Source of the DNA: Niastella yeongjuensis
GTDB taxonomy: Bacteria; Bacteroidota; Bacteroidia; Chitinophagales; Chitinophagaceae
Direction of reading: 5' to 3'
Length of the DNA stretch: 64,000 nt
NCBI RefSeq assembly: GCF_900110245.1
Contig: NZ_FOCZ01000001.1
Location: forward strand, 248,001-312,000
The translations under genes were made by a program, and so were the position numbers. Under the pieces are notes generated by a model. That model searched no databases. It saw nothing but the letters and a program-made list of their open reading frames with translations, and was not told the DNA's origin. Within the stretch, counting starts at the first letter, position 1, and each line of letters opens with the position of its first letter. Below are positions 61,825 to 64,000 of this stretch, piece by piece.

Positions 61825-63180
61825 ATGCGAAGAAAACAGATCATATTGCTTGTCGCTTCCACTGCTATTTTTTTTGAAGCGTTGGATATTGCCATTCTCA
61901 ACCTGGCTATTCCCTTAATGCAACAGCAGTTTCGGCTCGATGCTGAAACCGTTCAATGGGTACAAACCGTTTATGTGCTTTTTTATGGCGGCTTTCTGGT
62001 AATTGGCGGTAAGCTTTGCGACACCCTGGGCCGTAAAAACATCTTTCTGGCCGGGGCAGGCCTTTTCTTATGTACATCGCTGGGGGCCGGCCTGGCTAAC
62101 AGTTTTATTATGCTCACGGCTTTCAGGGCCCTGCAGGGACTGGCCGCCGCCATGGTAATGCCGTCATGTATTTCAATTATCACCAACACATTTACCGATC
62201 CTGCAGAACGAAACCGGTCGATCAGCATTCTTAGTTCGTTCGCGGCCATTGGTTCGGGTTGCGGTTTGGCCCTGGGTGGCATTGTAGCTACTTATTTGGG
62301 CTGGCAATGGATCTTTTTTATCAATGTGCCTGTGATTTCCATAGCATTGATCCTGGCATCCCGTTATTTCGACAAAGACATTATCAACAACCAACAACAA
62401 TTTCCCGATATAATTTCCAGCCTGTTATTAGTGCTGATCATTGTACTACTCTCTTATGTTGTGCACAACCTGCCGAACTTTTCAAAAAACTATCAGCAGC
62501 TGCTGTCGTTTCTGGCAGTGATCGTAGTAGCGCTGTATATTTTCAGACGCCGCGAACGCACCCGCGAACAACCGCTGATAGATTTTTCTTTATTCCGCAG
62601 TACCGGTACCATTACAGGAAATGGAATAACCGTATTATTAGGCGCTTTCTTTTTAAGTTACCTGTTCCTGCTCTCGCTCGTATTGCAACAAAACATGCAT
62701 TTCAGCGCCGCACATGCCGGGTTGCTTCTCTTCCCTTTCAGCGTGTGTTCATTTTTAGTGTCGCGGTACTTAGTTCCCGCTTTATTTAAGAAACTAACCG
62801 TTTTACAAACCAGCATCCTGGGCATGTGCCTCATGCTTACCGGTGCGCTGTTGTTAATGACTGCCTTGCTGTTTGGTCACAGTATGCCGCTGATCTTATT
62901 ATCTATTGCCTGTGTTACCGGCAGCGGTATGTCTGTTTGTTATCCGAGCTTAACAGCGCTGGCCATACGCGACATTCCCGACAACCAACAAGGCGTTGCA
63001 GCCGGCATTTGTACTACCTCCTATTTTATTGGCGCAGGCCTGGGCCTTTCTTTACTGGCGCTGGGTATGCAATTATTAACAACTGCCACTACCGTAAACC
63101 ATGTTTCCGTTTTACTCGTTGGTTGTTTTGCTTTACCGGGAGTAGTTTGGTTATTGCTTGTTAGAAGGAAAGTCAGCTGA
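61825..63180 (+). CDS. MFS transporter, DHA2-type drug exporter
   Basis: Proton-driven exporter with about 14 helices, 451 residues from ATG 61825 (TTG at 61801 is the only longer option). Helix 1 is IILLVASTAIFFEALDIAILNLAIPLM. Between helices 2 and 3 lies the MFS motif A (GKLCDTLGRKNIFLAG), helix 4 is FRALQGLAAAMVMPSCISII, and motif C-like GSGCGLALGGIVATYLGWQWIFFINVP supports the drug-exporter (EmrB/QacA) group. Divergent Lrp regulator next door. Confidence 0.88.
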   Translation: MRRKQIILLVASTAIFFEALDIAILNLAIPLMQQQFRLDAETVQWVQTVYVLFYGGFLVIGGKLCDTLGRKNIFLAGAGLFLCTSLGAGLANSFIMLTAFRALQGLAAAMVMPSCISIITNTFTDPAERNRSISILSSFAAIGSGCGLALGGIVATYLGWQWIFFINVPVISIALILASRYFDKDIINNQQQFPDIISSLLLVLIIVLLSYVVHNLPNFSKNYQQLLSFLAVIVVALYIFRRRERTREQPLIDFSLFRSTGTITGNGITVLLGAFFLSYLFLLSLVLQQNMHFSAAHAGLLLFPFSVCSFLVSRYLVPALFKKLTVLQTSILGMCLMLTGALLLMTALLFGHSMPLILLSIACVTGSGMSVCYPSLTALAIRDIPDNQQGVAAGICTTSYFIGAGLGLSLLALGMQLLTTATTVNHVSVLLVGCFALPGVVWLLLVRRKVS

Positions 63181-63211
63181 CACGGGTACTCTTTCAACAC
63201 GAACAATCCGT

Positions 63212-63290
63212 TGCAGGTTACAAGGTACAGGTTTCAGGGAATTCTTTTGTTTGGCATTCCCTGAAACTTGCAACCTGAAACCTGTAACAA
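63212..63290. repeat. Inverted repeat related to 24560-24610
   Basis: Imperfect arms ending caggtttcagggaat / attccctgaaacttg, with ttacaggt-type words, around a 14-base loop. The same words form the hairpin in the B12 operon. It lies between the convergent MFS and TonB-receptor genes and may work as a terminator. Confidence 0.55.
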
Positions 63291-63330
63291 TTTCCTGAAT
63301 CACGTATTCACTACTATTCCCATAATAACC

Positions 63331-64000
63331 TTAGAATGTATAACGAAGCCCCAACTGCATTTGCCAGCGCGAAGGAAGATCGGGACTGGCTGTGAAGGTT
63401 TTAGTCAAAGATGGATCGAACTGGTAAACGGGGGCATTGCCATTATAGGAAACCGACAAGGGTTGAAAATACCCTGATGTGGTAGCATATTTTACCACAC
63501 CCCAATTACTGTTCAATAAATTTCCAATGTTTACAAAGTCGATACTCAATTGCAGCGTTGATTGCCTTTTCTTTACCGGGATGATAAGGTCCTGCAGAAT
63601 ACGCAGATCAACCTGGCTTACCCAGGGATTCTCTCCGGCATATTTCTCGGTGTATCCACCGCGGCGCCCGCTGAGGTATTTATCATTATTAATAAAATTC
63701 TTAAGGGCCTGACGTTGTGCAGCGGCATTTTGAACAACGCCATTCACATCGGTCAAATCTGCAAATTGCATGTTATTGATCTCTGCATCGGTGGGCACAT
63801 ACAACAGGTCGTTTGTCGATGTTGCATCGTTGTTGATATCGCCGCCATATACATACGCAAACCGATTGCCTGAATTCCAGGAGCCAAATAAGGAAACAGT
63901 GGTCGCCCAAACTTTTGCATAGCTAAACTTCTTTGAGAAAGCCGCCACAATGCGATGTGTATTGCCATATAGTGAACGCGACAATACCGCCGTATTGGCA
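63331..64000 (-). CDS. TonB-dependent receptor, C-terminal part (5' cut by window edge)
   Basis: The minus-strand frame is open to the window edge. The visible ~222 residues are late barrel strands of a large receptor: FSKKFSYAKVWATTVSLFGSWNSGNRFAYVYGGDINND, YLSGRRGGYTEKYAGENPWVSQVDLRILQDLIIP, STLQLSIDFVNIGNLLNSNWGVVKY and the terminal RWQMQLGLRYTF. This style fits the Oar-like/carboxypeptidase-regulatory TonB receptors. The apparent ATG at 63984 is internal. Confidence 0.85.
   Translation of the reverse strand, partial: ANTAVLSRSLYGNTHRIVAAFSKKFSYAKVWATTVSLFGSWNSGNRFAYVYGGDINNDATSTNDLLYVPTDAEINNMQFADLTDVNGVVQNAAAQRQALKNFINNDKYLSGRRGGYTEKYAGENPWVSQVDLRILQDLIIPVKKRQSTLQLSIDFVNIGNLLNSNWGVVKYATTSGYFQPLSVSYNGNAPVYQFDPSLTKTFTASPDLPSRWQMQLGLRYTF

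Overview
The window is chromosomal DNA from a Bacteroidota bacterium, most likely of the Chitinophagaceae (Chitinophaga/Niastella-like). The grounds are a complete gldK-gldL-gldM-gldN type IX secretion (T9SS) and gliding locus, a predicted T9SS-sorted protein, large TonB-dependent receptors, a SusD relic, a propeller/LuxR hybrid sensor, the DUF4271-hemD pair, and TAnnTTTG-like promoter elements with few Shine-Dalgarno sequences. No 16S rRNA or marker alignment was possible, so the family-level call is an inference.

Layout. 1-14.3 kb is housekeeping: the uvrC 3' part, gldKLMN (minus strand), a DUF255 thioredoxin-fold protein, hemD with a DUF4271 membrane protein, a BamA/TamA-like barrel, and divergent hemW. 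14.5-21.5 kb holds an unannotated 36-residue membrane peptide, gpsA, a TolC/HlyD efflux pair without its pump, and a PLP enzyme paired with an APC permease. 21.5-29.7 kb is a TonB receptor, then a cobalamin riboswitch heading a B12 salvage operon: DUF6580 transporter, signal-less BtuF-like protein, CWC protein, cobU, DPH6-like PP-loop ATPase, cobT, cobS and cobC.

29.8-38.4 kb is an AT-rich accessory region around tRNA-Arg(CCG). The tRNA overlaps the 3' end of a small GIY-YIG nuclease ORF, and a second broken copy of the tRNA 5' half lies on the other side of that ORF. The tRNA 3' end and terminator recur as a perfect 95-bp direct repeat 3.6 kb downstream. The two copies bound a decayed integrative element with a frameshifted integrase, two broken cargo ORFs and one intact lipoprotein. 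Past it are orphan hypothetical genes and a two-gene operon encoding a SLATT/DUF4231-like membrane protein and an uncharacterised partner.

38.4-49 kb has an outer-membrane protein, a GH128-like glucanase and a reductase/detoxification cluster (SDRs, nitronate monooxygenase, tautomerase, YceI). Next to the cluster is a Crp/Fnr regulator; two E. coli-type CRP boxes lie between it and yceI. A GH3 enzyme and a BlaI-M56 pair with tandem operators follow. 50.8-56 kb is a polysaccharide-utilisation remnant: a sensor-regulator and a GH5-CBM enzyme remain, but of susC/susD only about the last 20-30 codons of susD survive. 56-64 kb has a serine hydrolase, an AraC regulator and SDR, the T9SS cargo, an Lrp regulator divergent from an MFS exporter, and the 3' end of a TonB-dependent receptor cut by the window edge.

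Functionally, GldKLMN would secrete cargo such as the TIG-repeat protein. The riboswitch operon assembles the lower ligand onto salvaged corrinoids. The GH3, GH5 and GH128 enzymes point to beta-glucan or hemicellulose use. The most unusual structure is the tRNA-Arg / GIY-YIG / 95-bp-repeat locus.
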